Below are positions 12,662 through 19,647 of a stretch of DNA of 32,096 nt, piece by piece (within the stretch, counting starts at the first letter, position 1; the number at the start of each line of letters is the position of its first letter). The notes under the pieces were generated by a model. That model did no database searches. It was not told the DNA's origin and worked only from the letters and a program-made list of their open reading frames with translations. Source of the stretch: a virus; the IMG/VR virus record IMGVR_UViG_3300047557_000678, positions 1 through 32,096 of that record; one strand, 5' to 3'. The translations under genes were made by a program, and so were the position numbers.

Positions 12662-13459
12662 ATGAAAGCATTTATGTTGTACATCGGCATGACGGACAAA
12701 GAAGTTCACGCCGCCCTACTCAAGCGAGGCATCCGAGGAAAAGAAGCGCAGGCCATTCGAGACCAAGTTGCCGAACACAAACGCGAGGCCAGAAGCAGGG
12801 CGGCACGCAAGCGCATGGTGCAGGAGTTATGGCGTGAGCTACTCACACCGTTGGCGAACGAGCAACGCAGCGTGCGGTCAATGTTGAACTACGAAAGCCA
12901 GAAGTACCCGAACCCACAACGGCGTGAAGCGTTGACGGAGTACGCCAAGCTATTAGCCAAGCTAAAAGAAAAGCTGCGTGAGTACCGGTACTACGGCGAA
13001 CGCACACCCAAAGAACAGGCCAAGTACTTAAAGCAAGAGAAGGGCAAGGAGATACCCAACGAGGGCAAGCACTGGACAGACTGGGTTCCCCAAAACATCA
13101 AACACGCCGTGATCCAAGCGTTCGCCGAGATACCCCGCGCAGCCAAAGCCAGAGTCAAAGACCCCTTCCCCCGCACCATGTCAAAGACCGACAACCAGAA
13201 GCTACGCATCAGGCACATCGCCACAGCCAAGCGCGAGATTCTCGAAGCGGAACAAGAACTGACCCTGATACGCGAACTAAACAAAGGCGAACCCAGCGAG
13301 GCCGAGCGCGATGCGCAGGCTACGGTCAAGCACACGCAGAACATTCTGAACTGGCTAATTCTGGCCGATGACGATGAGCAAGTACCCCACACATGGGGTG
13401 AACTATATGTAGCAGAACTACCGGTAGTAAAATTACCGGAAGAAAACGGGTCAGCCTGA
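12662..13459 (+). CDS. Basic coiled-coil early protein of unknown function
   Basis: A 265-residue protein with GAGGACAAA before the ATG. It is rich in Lys, Arg and Glu and largely helical: residues about 28-55 (QAIRDQVAEHKREARSRAAR) and 85-110 look like coiled coils. A YYGERTPKEQAKYLKQEKGK segment and KHWTDWVPQNIKHAVIQAF follow, then a second helical region around 185-225. No enzyme motif is recognised. The last codons, EENGSA and stop, lie in hairpin copy 4, as in the 59-residue gene. A DNA- or RNA-binding role is suggested only by charge. Confidence 0.7.
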   Translation: MKAFMLYIGMTDKEVHAALLKRGIRGKEAQAIRDQVAEHKREARSRAARKRMVQELWRELLTPLANEQRSVRSMLNYESQKYPNPQRREALTEYAKLLAKLKEKLREYRYYGERTPKEQAKYLKQEKGKEIPNEGKHWTDWVPQNIKHAVIQAFAEIPRAAKARVKDPFPRTMSKTDNQKLRIRHIATAKREILEAEQELTLIRELNKGEPSEAERDAQATVKHTQNILNWLILADDDEQVPHTWGELYVAELPVVKLPEENGSA

Positions 13460-13474
13460 CCCGAAAAATCAGGC
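13447..13474. repeat. CGGGTCA-GCC-TGACCCG hairpin with competing stem, copy 4
   Basis: A perfect 7-bp stem (13447-13463) whose right arm starts with the TGA stop of the preceding gene. The loop plus TGA (GCCTGA, 13454-13459) is also the exact complement of TCAGGC at 13469-13474, giving a second, mutually exclusive 6-bp stem. Copy 5 has the same alternative arrangement. Confidence 0.7.
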
Positions 13475-13523
13475 AAACAACCTGCCGCAGGCGGCACAAC
13501 AACCAAGCAAAGGAGAAGCAACC

Positions 13524-13745
13524 ATGCAACTGATCCACATCAAAACCAACGAGCCAGTCAAGACCGGCGACGTAGCGCATACGTTCGACGGTGAAGCAGT
13601 CGTAGTCACAGGCTGGAGAGAACCACACCACGCAGGCAGCACCGGCAGGGTGTATGTGAAGTTCATGAACGACAGCGGCTGGGTCACCGAGTTCTACCCC
13701 AGCGTGATCAACGCCAAATGGGTGGAGAGGAACGATGGACGATGA
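13524..13745 (+). CDS. Conserved small beta-type phage protein
   Basis: A 73-residue protein preceded by AAAGGAGAAGCAACC, one of the strongest ribosome-binding sites here. It begins MQLIHIKTNEPVKTGDVAHT, with VVVTGWREPHHAGSTGRVYV and EFYPSVINAKWVE. This pattern of short strands and a conserved GWREPH turn is familiar from many proteobacterial phages, with no assigned function. It is the first gene of a four-gene unit between hairpin copies 4 and 5. Confidence 0.75.
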   Translation: MQLIHIKTNEPVKTGDVAHTFDGEAVVVTGWREPHHAGSTGRVYVKFMNDSGWVTEFYPSVINAKWVERNDGR

Positions 13746-13839
13746 TGAACTTTTTATCCTTGCCGCTGCCATCGGCGGCGCAATACTCGGCTGCACACTA
13801 GCTGCGCTGCTCTTATTAATTGTCTTTAATCGTTTTTAA
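13735..13839 (+). CDS. 34-residue membrane peptide
   Basis: A 34-codon frame, MDDDELFILAAAIGGAILGC followed by further hydrophobic residues to NRF. GGAGAGGAACG lies just before the ATG, inside the end of the preceding gene, which it overlaps by 11 bases. The acidic N-terminus, one transmembrane helix at about residues 6-30 with small-residue GxxxG-like spacing and a basic end fit an inner-membrane peptide with its C-terminus in the cytoplasm. Its position in an operon of early genes supports reality. Function unknown. Confidence 0.6.
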   Translation: MDDDELFILAAAIGGAILGCTLAALLLLIVFNRF

Positions 13840-13856
13840 CTGAAGGGAGAAAGCAC

Positions 13857-14078
13857 ATGGAAACCAATATCAAAGCAATGCCGCGTCCGATGCGCGTACT
13901 AGAGAAGTACACCAACGACCAGCTACACAAGGCCGCGCAGAAGATGCAGGAACGTGGTGGTCACTTCGCCTCACGCATAGCCGAGGCATATTTCTACGCT
14001 GACCTGTCCAACAGAAGAAAACTGTTGGATGCGTTCGGTGACTTGTTCGAACGGTTCATTGAGAAGGAGGGTGAGTGA
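13857..14078 (+). CDS. Small helical early protein
   Basis: A 73-residue protein preceded by AAGGGAGAAAGCAC. It begins METNIKAMPRPMRVLEKYTN and is helical, with an AAQKMQERGGHFASRIAEAY segment and a DLFERFIEKEGE end. No family recognised. Its stop overlaps the next start as TGATG, so the two are probably translated together. Confidence 0.65.
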   Translation: METNIKAMPRPMRVLEKYTNDQLHKAAQKMQERGGHFASRIAEAYFYADLSNRRKLLDAFGDLFERFIEKEGE

Positions 14079-14320
14079 TGGACTGGATAGCCACGCAGAT
14101 TGCAACGAAAGAAAACAGGTATGGGTACAGCGACTACGAGATGACGGTGTTAAGTACGCCCACGCTGATCGTAGAGATGGTGCTGACAATACCATTCGAT
14201 GACGGTGAGCAACCATACCTGCGCTTCATACTGGGTGACCCAGAAGAACGCTTCGACATGGACACACCGACAATCCCACTAACGAGAGAACAGGCGCACA
14301 CACTACTGACAACCAGCTAA
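14078..14320 (+). CDS. Small early protein of unknown function
   Basis: An 80-residue protein. GGAGG lies 7 bases before the ATG that overlaps the previous stop; a GTG directly before it is possible but less likely. The acidic sequence contains YSDYEMTVLSTPTLIVEMVL and FDDGEQPYLRFILGDPEERF, suggesting a mixed alpha/beta fold. No motif gives a function. Hairpin copy 5 follows 7 bases after its stop. Confidence 0.65.
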   Translation: MDWIATQIATKENRYGYSDYEMTVLSTPTLIVEMVLTIPFDDGEQPYLRFILGDPEERFDMDTPTIPLTREQAHTLLTTS

Positions 14321-14327
14321 CCAAAAA

Positions 14328-14354
14328 CGGGTCGGGCTGACCCGAAATCAGCCC
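14328..14354. repeat. CGGGTCG-GGC-TGACCCG hairpin with competing stem, copy 5
   Basis: Six Watson-Crick pairs plus a G-T (G-U in RNA) pair at the loop-closing position. GGGCTGA (14334-14340) also pairs exactly with TCAGCCC (14348-14354), giving a competing 7-bp stem with loop CCCGAAA. The loop bases differ from copy 4, yet the downstream partner differs in the matching way, so pairing is kept. Confidence 0.7.
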
Positions 14355-14384
14355 ACACATAAATCAACAACAGGAGAAGTAATC

Positions 14385-15977
14385 ATGCAACTACACACGA
14401 CAAGTACGTGGGTCAACCCACATGAGTCCGACTTCGAGCTACGCCTGCGCCATGCTCGTGAGGAAGCAAGAGCCAAGCAACGCAAGTACTGGCTGCACGG
14501 CTACGACAGCGGGGCGGCGATCCGACTGATCGATGATCTGAAGAACGTGCTGCGCACCATGCACGTAGTGGCTACCTGCCCCGATGCGTTCTATCTCGAA
14601 CGCAACTTTCCCAACATCAACGTAGAGGACGCCAAGGAACACGCATGGCACGCTGACCTGCAACATCGGTTCAAGCTACACCCCGCTGTGATTGCTGCTG
14701 TACACCAGTACAGACCGCGCTCTGTCCACACACTAGTCTTCGAATGGCCGCACGTATCCGAGACTGACCCCAACCGACTGGCCTACACACGCGACAACCG
14801 TGCAGGTCACGAGAACCGACAAACAATAACCAGCGTAGGGAAATACCTAGCCCGACACTTCCCCGATATGCCTGACCATGCGATACGCGATATGGCTGCA
14901 CGCTACGCGGGGTATCGGTTCGAGCTGTGGGATACCACGAACAAGATCATTCAGTCCGTGCAAGAGGGGCCAGCAAGCTGTATGCAGTGGGATGACGGCG
15001 ACGAGGACAACCACCCCTACCGCACATATGACCCCCGCTTCGGTTGGCGTGCTGCGGTGCGCTTGAACGGTCACGGCCAGATCGTTGGCCGGTGTCTGGT
15101 GTATGACGATACAGAGACAGACAGGCAGCGCATCGGCAAGATATACGTACGGTCGTATGCACACAAGGAAGGCGGGTACTCACACAGCGATGAGGGTCTT
15201 GAGTCGTGGCTGCGTGAGCAAGGGTTCAGCAAACAGCACACATGGGCGGGGTGCAAACTAGCACGCATCGAGGAGAATGGCTGGGGTGACTTCCTTGCAC
15301 CGTACCTTGACGGTGACTGTAAGCGTGTGACAGATGCAGGTACGCACCTCATCATTAACGAGACCGGACGCTTGCTGTTCGACTGTACCAACGGTAGCCA
15401 CAACACCTGCGGGCGTGAGTGCGATGACTGCGGCAACGATCATGACGAGGAGGACACCACCTACGTCGGGCGGCACGAGGATCACGGCGTGTGTCCGTCA
15501 TGTCGTGAGGACTACACCCTTGTGTATGGTCGCAGAGGCAACCAGTACTACCTGCACGACGACAACATTGTGTGGGACATTCACGGGCATGAGGCGTATG
15601 ACCCCGAGTTCCTTGCCGACAACAACATGGTCGAGTTGCATAACGGCGACATCGTTGAGATGGACGAGGCGGTGTACCTTGAGTCACGCGGTGAGTATTG
15701 GTACTGCAACGACGATCAGGTTGTGTTCTGCGAACACGATGACGTATACGAGCACATCGATGATGTTGTCGAGCTGGAAGACGGTACGTACGCAGACCCA
15801 GACAACACATGGACCTGCCATGTGTCAGGCAACATCTACCACGACAAAGCGGACAAACGGTATCGCAGGGTGTTGTCAATACGCGAGGATCAAGATGAAG
15901 TTTCTGTACATGACGACTACATCGACGCCTTCGAAGCCAACCTCGACGCCGATCTCACCACACTTGCAACAATCTAA
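14385..15977 (+). CDS. Large acidic zinc-ribbon protein of unknown function
   Basis: A 530-residue protein preceded by CAGGAGAAGTAATC. The N-terminal half is helical and includes KYLARHFPDMPDHAIRDMAA. A middle domain (about 195-310) has SCMQWD, HPYRTYDPRFGWRAAVRL and IVGRCLVYDD, a pattern I recall from uncharacterised phage proteins. A zinc ribbon follows with Cys346-Cys349 and Cys370-Cys373, then strongly acidic, Tyr/Trp-rich repeats with Cys441, Cys449 and Cys478. It may bind a protein or nucleic acid through the ribbon, or mimic DNA through the acidic part; both are inference. It forms a two-gene unit with the metallopeptidase. Confidence 0.75.
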   Translation: MQLHTTSTWVNPHESDFELRLRHAREEARAKQRKYWLHGYDSGAAIRLIDDLKNVLRTMHVVATCPDAFYLERNFPNINVEDAKEHAWHADLQHRFKLHPAVIAAVHQYRPRSVHTLVFEWPHVSETDPNRLAYTRDNRAGHENRQTITSVGKYLARHFPDMPDHAIRDMAARYAGYRFELWDTTNKIIQSVQEGPASCMQWDDGDEDNHPYRTYDPRFGWRAAVRLNGHGQIVGRCLVYDDTETDRQRIGKIYVRSYAHKEGGYSHSDEGLESWLREQGFSKQHTWAGCKLARIEENGWGDFLAPYLDGDCKRVTDAGTHLIINETGRLLFDCTNGSHNTCGRECDDCGNDHDEEDTTYVGRHEDHGVCPSCREDYTLVYGRRGNQYYLHDDNIVWDIHGHEAYDPEFLADNNMVELHNGDIVEMDEAVYLESRGEYWYCNDDQVVFCEHDDVYEHIDDVVELEDGTYADPDNTWTCHVSGNIYHDKADKRYRRVLSIREDQDEVSVHDDYIDAFEANLDADLTTLATI

Positions 15978-15995
15978 CCATCAAGGAGAATCATC

Positions 15996-17129
15996 ATGAC
16001 TAAGCAAAACACCATTCAGTTCAAAGTACTGAACAAACTTCTTTCAACCAAGCGCCCACACGGGTCCGAGACCAACAAGCGAATCACGGCATGGCTGCGT
16101 GAGCAACTACCGTTCGAGTTGAACAAGGCTGCGTTCTATGATGGGGCAGGCAACCTGCACGTAGACAATCGTTCTTTAACTTCACATAGGACTTTGTTTG
16201 TAGCACACGTAGACACCGTACACAGATCAGAGGGCAAGAACAAGATCAGAAAGACCCAGACCCATTGGCACGCCAAGGGTGACGTACTGGGCGCAGATGA
16301 CGGCGCGGGTGTAGCGATGCTGTTCCATATGATCTGGGGTGGTATCGCAGGCTATTACATCTTCACGCAGGGCGAGGAGCGGGGCGGTGTGGGTGCGCGG
16401 TATTTGGCAGAGAAGATGCCTGATCTGTTACGTGAGTTTGACCGAGCCATTGCGTTTGATCGTCGGGGTATTGACTCTGTCATTACCCATCAGGGCTGGG
16501 GTCGCTGCTGTTCCGATGCGTTCGGGGATGCGCTGTGCGATGCGTTGATGCTGGGGTCTGACCAGTTGATGATGTTGAACGATGACACCGGCGTGTATAC
16601 GGATACCGCTGAGTTTACCAACATCATCCCTGAATGCACCAACATCTCTGTTGGCTACGACGCGGAGCATACGCAGGCTGAAAGTCTCAACCTCAACTAC
16701 TATCAACATCTTTCTTCTGCTGTGCTTCAGCTTGACTGGGACGCGTTGCCGGTGCAGCGTGATCCCTCGGTGGTGGAAGAACTGTACCCTTCTTCAAAGG
16801 GCGGTTGGTGGTCGGAGTATCAAATCTACACCGACAAATCAAGCAAGTATCTGCACGACTTCGAGTACGACGATATGCGGTTCGAGCAGATTGTGCGACG
16901 CGAAGATGCCATCGATGCCGTGATCGATGCGCAGTATGGGTTTACTGACAACTTGGCAAGAATGATTGCGGCATCGGTGTACCCCGACGATGCAGAGTTG
17001 GCAATGAAACATATGAACTTCAAACAGCTTGACCCACGCTTGCTTGACGAGGCGTACGAGGCACTCGACGCGGGGGAGGATGTTGACCTTGTGATGGGTA
17101 TGCTGTTCGATGACCTGCACGTTGCCTAA
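15996..17129 (+). CDS. Phage M20/M28-like zinc metallopeptidase
   Basis: A 377-residue protein with AAGGAGAATCATC before the ATG. It carries the whole co-catalytic metal site of M20/M28/M42-type peptidases: His71-Val-Asp73-Thr-Val, GADDGAG (99-105, bridging Asp101), GEE (Glu127 base and Glu128 ligand), Asp155 in AFDRRG and His225 in DAEHTQAE. GADDGAGVAML resembles peptidase T. The C-terminal 120 residues have no recognised domain. The family normally removes amino acids from peptides or hydrolyses amide bonds. In an early phage operon the substrate might be a host peptide or a small metabolite. It is bounded by a strong terminator. Confidence 0.85.
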   Translation: MTKQNTIQFKVLNKLLSTKRPHGSETNKRITAWLREQLPFELNKAAFYDGAGNLHVDNRSLTSHRTLFVAHVDTVHRSEGKNKIRKTQTHWHAKGDVLGADDGAGVAMLFHMIWGGIAGYYIFTQGEERGGVGARYLAEKMPDLLREFDRAIAFDRRGIDSVITHQGWGRCCSDAFGDALCDALMLGSDQLMMLNDDTGVYTDTAEFTNIIPECTNISVGYDAEHTQAESLNLNYYQHLSSAVLQLDWDALPVQRDPSVVEELYPSSKGGWWSEYQIYTDKSSKYLHDFEYDDMRFEQIVRREDAIDAVIDAQYGFTDNLARMIAASVYPDDAELAMKHMNFKQLDPRLLDEAYEALDAGEDVDLVMGMLFDDLHVA

Positions 17130-17137
17130 AACTAAAT

Positions 17138-17160
17138 GGGGTCAGGTTGACCCCTTTTTT
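17138..17160 (+). terminator. GGGGTCA-GGT-TGACCCC hairpin with U-tract, copy 6
   Basis: A perfect 7-bp stem and 3-base loop followed by six T, 8 bases after the peptidase stop. It is a canonical intrinsic terminator. The outermost pair is G-C where copies 2 to 5 have C-G, a compensatory change that keeps pairing. Confidence 0.82.
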
Positions 17161-17174
17161 GAAAGGAGAAGCAA

Positions 17175-17405
17175 ATGTTTGAAGACGACGATATCAATGA
17201 AACAATGTGGAAGACTTCGCTGGAGGTAAGCAAACTGATAATGGACACAGGCTTATCTACCATGCAAGGCAAGGTGGTATTGGCGCGGACACTCGCTGTT
17301 GCGTTTAGGGCGGAGGGTATTGGTAGGCACGAAGCCATCACGCGCTTTACTGAGGTCGTCAAACTTGTTTACGACGAGCTTGACAAATCTACCCGTAGTA
17401 ACTAA
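17175..17405 (+). CDS. Small helical early protein
   Basis: A 76-residue protein preceded by AAAGGAGAAGCAA. It begins MFEDDDINETMWKTSLEVSK and is predicted almost wholly helical, with a VVLARTLAVAFRAEGIGRHE segment. No family or catalytic motif recognised. It opens the chain of regulatory genes after the hairpin terminator, so it probably starts a new transcript or re-uses readthrough. Confidence 0.68.
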   Translation: MFEDDDINETMWKTSLEVSKLIMDTGLSTMQGKVVLARTLAVAFRAEGIGRHEAITRFTEVVKLVYDELDKSTRSN

Positions 17406-17437
17406 CTTTAATAATTCCCAGTAGGAAAGGAAACACT

Positions 17438-17683
17438 ATGAACAAAAAAGCAACGCAACATGAGATTACGCAACCCCCGCCGTACCACACCGGCAAGATC
17501 AAAATCGGTGTGTATTACAAACCACCACGCCAGAAGCAAAGCGACGAAGACTTGATGCTGCAAAGTTTGTTGTTGGGTGACAAGACCAACTTCATGCCGC
17601 AGTTTCATTTTGATGTGAAGTACCTGTTCTATGTAGTAACAGGTTTTGTTGGTTATCTCATACTCATGGCATTAGTTAGATAA
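17438..17683 (+). CDS. Tail-anchored small membrane protein
   Basis: An 81-residue protein with GGAAAGGAAACACT before the ATG. The first 60 residues are polar, with a Pro-rich stretch around 11-15; residues about 61-80 are hydrophobic and end the protein with an Arg. This is the layout of a C-terminally anchored membrane protein facing the cytoplasm. Its early position suggests modification of a host membrane process rather than lysis. No family recognised. Confidence 0.65.
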   Translation: MNKKATQHEITQPPPYHTGKIKIGVYYKPPRQKQSDEDLMLQSLLLGDKTNFMPQFHFDVKYLFYVVTGFVGYLILMALVR

Positions 17684-17695
17684 AGGAGAAGCGTC

Positions 17696-18283
17696 ATGCC
17701 AGACCTAGCAACTGCACTACGAAAAGCAATCACAACTAAGGAGAACAACATGCAAACGCAATCAACTGAACTGAAGAAAACCATCAACGACTGGGCGAAA
17801 GACGAGAAGAAACCTAAGCACTTGTTCGAAGCATCCAACAACGTCAGCCGCGCTACGTTCAATCTCGTCAAAGCCAACCCCGGCTGCGACGCAAAGACCA
17901 TCGTCAAGATCGCAGGGAACCAAGGACACAAGGCAACCTCTGTTACATCACTCCTTGCACAACTCACACGCGTAGGACAGATACGCAAGAACGAGCAAGG
18001 CCAGATGTGGGTAACGCAGCATGAGTACACGCCGATCAAAGTGAAAGACTTGAGATTGGCCAAAGAAAAAGCAGAGAAAGAAAGACAGGCCGCAGAACGT
18101 GCAATAAGAAAAGCACAGCGCGAAGCGAACAAAGCCAAGCCAGTAGCTGTCGATGCCGCGCACAAGGTGCAGCCTAAACCCCAAGCACTACCTGACAACA
18201 TCGACCAGCTTCTCTCAACGCTGTCGTTCACTCAAGCGATTGCGCTGTACAAGAAATTAAAAGCCATGCTGGGTGAAGTATGA
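17696..18283 (+). CDS. Winged-helix DNA-binding protein with two possible starts
   Basis: A 195-residue protein. Residues about 53-107 form a winged helix-turn-helix, with [20 protein letters not shown] as the first helices and [16 protein letters not shown] as the wing; residues 116-148 are a charged coiled coil, and the C-terminus has an [20 protein letters not shown] helix. Two strong ribosome-binding sites exist: AAAGGAGAAGCGTC before Met1 and AAGGAGAACAAC before Met19. It may therefore give two products of 195 and 177 residues. The sigma-like gene overlaps its stop by 4 bases, which suggests a joint regulatory role. Confidence 0.78.
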   Translation: MPDLATALRKAITTKENNMQTQSTELKKTINDWAKDEKKPKHLFEASNNVSRATFNLVKANPGCDAKTIVKIAGNQGHKATSVTSLLAQLTRVGQIRKNEQGQMWVTQHEYTPIKVKDLRLAKEKAEKERQAAERAIRKAQREANKAKPVAVDAAHKVQPKPQALPDNIDQLLSTLSFTQAIALYKKLKAMLGEV

Positions 18284-18903
18284 ATGACTCCGTCAAAGAC
18301 TATCGGGTAACAATCAAGGTACGAAACGCACGGCTACTTAACGCGCTTGCAGAGGTTGGTGAAACAGTAGGACAAAAGCTGGCAGATAAGTTAGGTATTT
18401 CGTACATGAATCTGTTGGCGCTGTCTAACTTAAAAGCATCGCCTATTGATAAGGATGGAAACATCCGACCAATCGTGTTAAAGCTGTGCGAATTCACTAA
18501 TAAAACGCCGCTTGAACTTTTCTCTGTTGATCAACTTATACCGCTGGAAACCAACACCGCTGAAGTGGACATGACTGCCGACGATGTTGAGCAGTTGCTT
18601 CTTCCTTCAGATGGAAACGGTAACCCGGAGAAGTTGTTACTTGATGTGCAGGGAATACACAAGCTGCACGAATTAGTTGATACCTTAACACCGAGAGAAA
18701 CTAAAGTTATACAACTACGGTTTGGTTTTGATTGCCCGGATCATACGTACGAAGAAGTTGGCCAGATATTTGGTGTATCTAGAGAACGTATTCGACAAAT
18801 CGAAGCCAAAGCTTTGCGTAAACTACGACACCCGTCCAGAGCAGATCAATTGCGAGAAACCGTTGACTATCTGGAGTTTCCAGAAGAAAAGGAGGATGCA
18901 TGA
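18280..18903 (+). CDS. Phage sigma-like factor: HTH domain fused to sigma70 region 4
   Basis: A 207-residue protein. Residues about 131-187 match sigma70 region 4 of RpoD type: [15 protein letters not shown], then [20 protein letters not shown] and [12 protein letters not shown], which is nearly the housekeeping sequence. The N-terminal 80 residues look like an XRE-type helix-turn-helix with [11 protein letters not shown]. Regions 2 and 3, needed for -10 recognition and melting, are absent. It may bind the RNA polymerase beta flap and -35-like DNA, redirecting host polymerase to phage promoters, possibly the late operon. Similar fusions are known in phages and prophages from memory but are little studied. 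Confidence 0.85.
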   Translation: MNDSVKDYRVTIKVRNARLLNALAEVGETVGQKLADKLGISYMNLLALSNLKASPIDKDGNIRPIVLKLCEFTNKTPLELFSVDQLIPLETNTAEVDMTADDVEQLLLPSDGNGNPEKLLLDVQGIHKLHELVDTLTPRETKVIQLRFGFDCPDHTYEEVGQIFGVSRERIRQIEAKALRKLRHPSRADQLRETVDYLEFPEEKEDA

Positions 18904-19061
18904 GGTATTGGGTCTACGACGAGTTCGGTAGACTCTTTCGAAAGTTTTGGGACCAGCACACTGCGGTTAAGTTTTTACAGCCGGAGTGGAAGCTGGTCGT
19001 CAAACCGAAAGACAAACCTGAGAAACCAACAACAGATACACATGGAGAAGCAAGATGGTAA
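18900..19061 (+). CDS. 53-residue protein downstream of the sigma-like factor
   Basis: A 53-codon frame with GGAGG 4 bases before the ATG, overlapping the sigma-like stop by 4 bases and the next HTH gene by 7 bases. It begins [20 protein letters not shown] and continues with a [13 protein letters not shown] tail. The first half is aromatic and beta-like, the end proline- and lysine-rich. The strong ribosome-binding site and coupling at both ends make it a real gene. It could be a partner or antagonist of the sigma-like protein, but nothing proves that. Confidence 0.65.
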   Translation: MRYWVYDEFGRLFRKFWDQHTAVKFLQPEWKLVVKPKDKPEKPTTDTHGEARW

Positions 19062-19273
19062 AAGCACTACAAGAAACCCACACACTCCTTGATGCCATCA
19101 TCAAGGAGTTCAACCTGAAAAACGACGCAGACCTTGCACGGTTCATGAAGGTAGCACCGTCGATGGTGTCCAAGCTACGTCACCGCACGCTATCCGTGAC
19201 AGGCGACACCATCCTGATCGTGTATGACCGCACAGGTTGGAGCATCGAGACAATTAGAAAACTACTCAAGTGA
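19055..19273 (+). CDS. Small XRE/Cro-like helix-turn-helix regulator
   Basis: A 72-residue protein preceded by ATGGAGAAGCAAG. A helix-turn-helix spans about residues 24-45, NDADLARFMKVAPSMVSKLR, with the second helix APSMVSKLRHR as the probable recognition helix. This size and layout fit a phage Cro-like regulator or a one-domain repressor. It is a candidate to bind the inverted repeats in the control region or the hairpin palindromes. It overlaps the preceding 53-residue gene. Confidence 0.78.
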   Translation: MVKALQETHTLLDAIIKEFNLKNDADLARFMKVAPSMVSKLRHRTLSVTGDTILIVYDRTGWSIETIRKLLK

Positions 19274-19282
19274 GGAGGCGCT

Positions 19283-19474
19283 GTGAAAACACTAAAAGAC
19301 ATTGACGTATTAAAGAAAGCCGAATTGTTTTCTGACACGCCCGTGCTTGTCGAAAACCTGAAAGACATGGGGATGCACGACTACGCTCGGCATCTGCACC
19401 GTATACACACGTACCACAAAGCCTTGATCGCAGAGATCAGGAAGCTACGTAAACAATTAAAGGAGAAGTTATGA
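19283..19474 (+). CDS. Small basic helical protein, GTG start
   Basis: A 63-residue protein beginning with GTG, preceded by GAGGAGGCGCT. It has a TPVLVENLKDMGMHDYARHL segment and ends in a lysine- and arginine-rich helix, IRKLRKQLKEKL. No family recognised. The stop overlaps the next gene start as ATGA, so it is translated in one chain with the zinc protein that follows. Confidence 0.62.
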   Translation: MKTLKDIDVLKKAELFSDTPVLVENLKDMGMHDYARHLHRIHTYHKALIAEIRKLRKQLKEKL

Positions 19475-19647
19475 ACGACACCAAGTTTTGCACAAGCTGC
19501 CAAACGACAAGATCAGTAGAGGGGGGAGAGACCCGAGCCACACGAGGTGTGCCACGTTGGGTGTGCCAAGCCTGTATTGAACGCAAGTCAGAAAGCATAT
19601 ACAAGAACCACAATAACGTGGAACGACAACTAAAGGAGAAAGTATGA
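19471..19647 (+). CDS. 58-residue zinc-finger protein
   Basis: A 58-codon frame with AAAGGAGAAGTT before the ATG. Cys7-x2-Cys10 and Cys32-x2-Cys35 form a compact four-cysteine zinc site, the spacing being 21 residues; a basic stretch RSVEGGETRATRGVPRW lies between and a charged helix follows. It overlaps genes on both sides by 4 bases. A small phage zinc finger could bind nucleic acid or a host protein; function unknown. Confidence 0.7.
   Translation: MNDTKFCTSCQTTRSVEGGETRATRGVPRWVCQACIERKSESIYKNHNNVERQLKEKV

Noticed and set aside
14409-14420. TGGGTCAACCCA palindrome resembling the GGGTCA hairpins
   Set aside because: It lies inside the coding region, has no 3-base loop or the TGACCC arm, and encodes ordinary residues.
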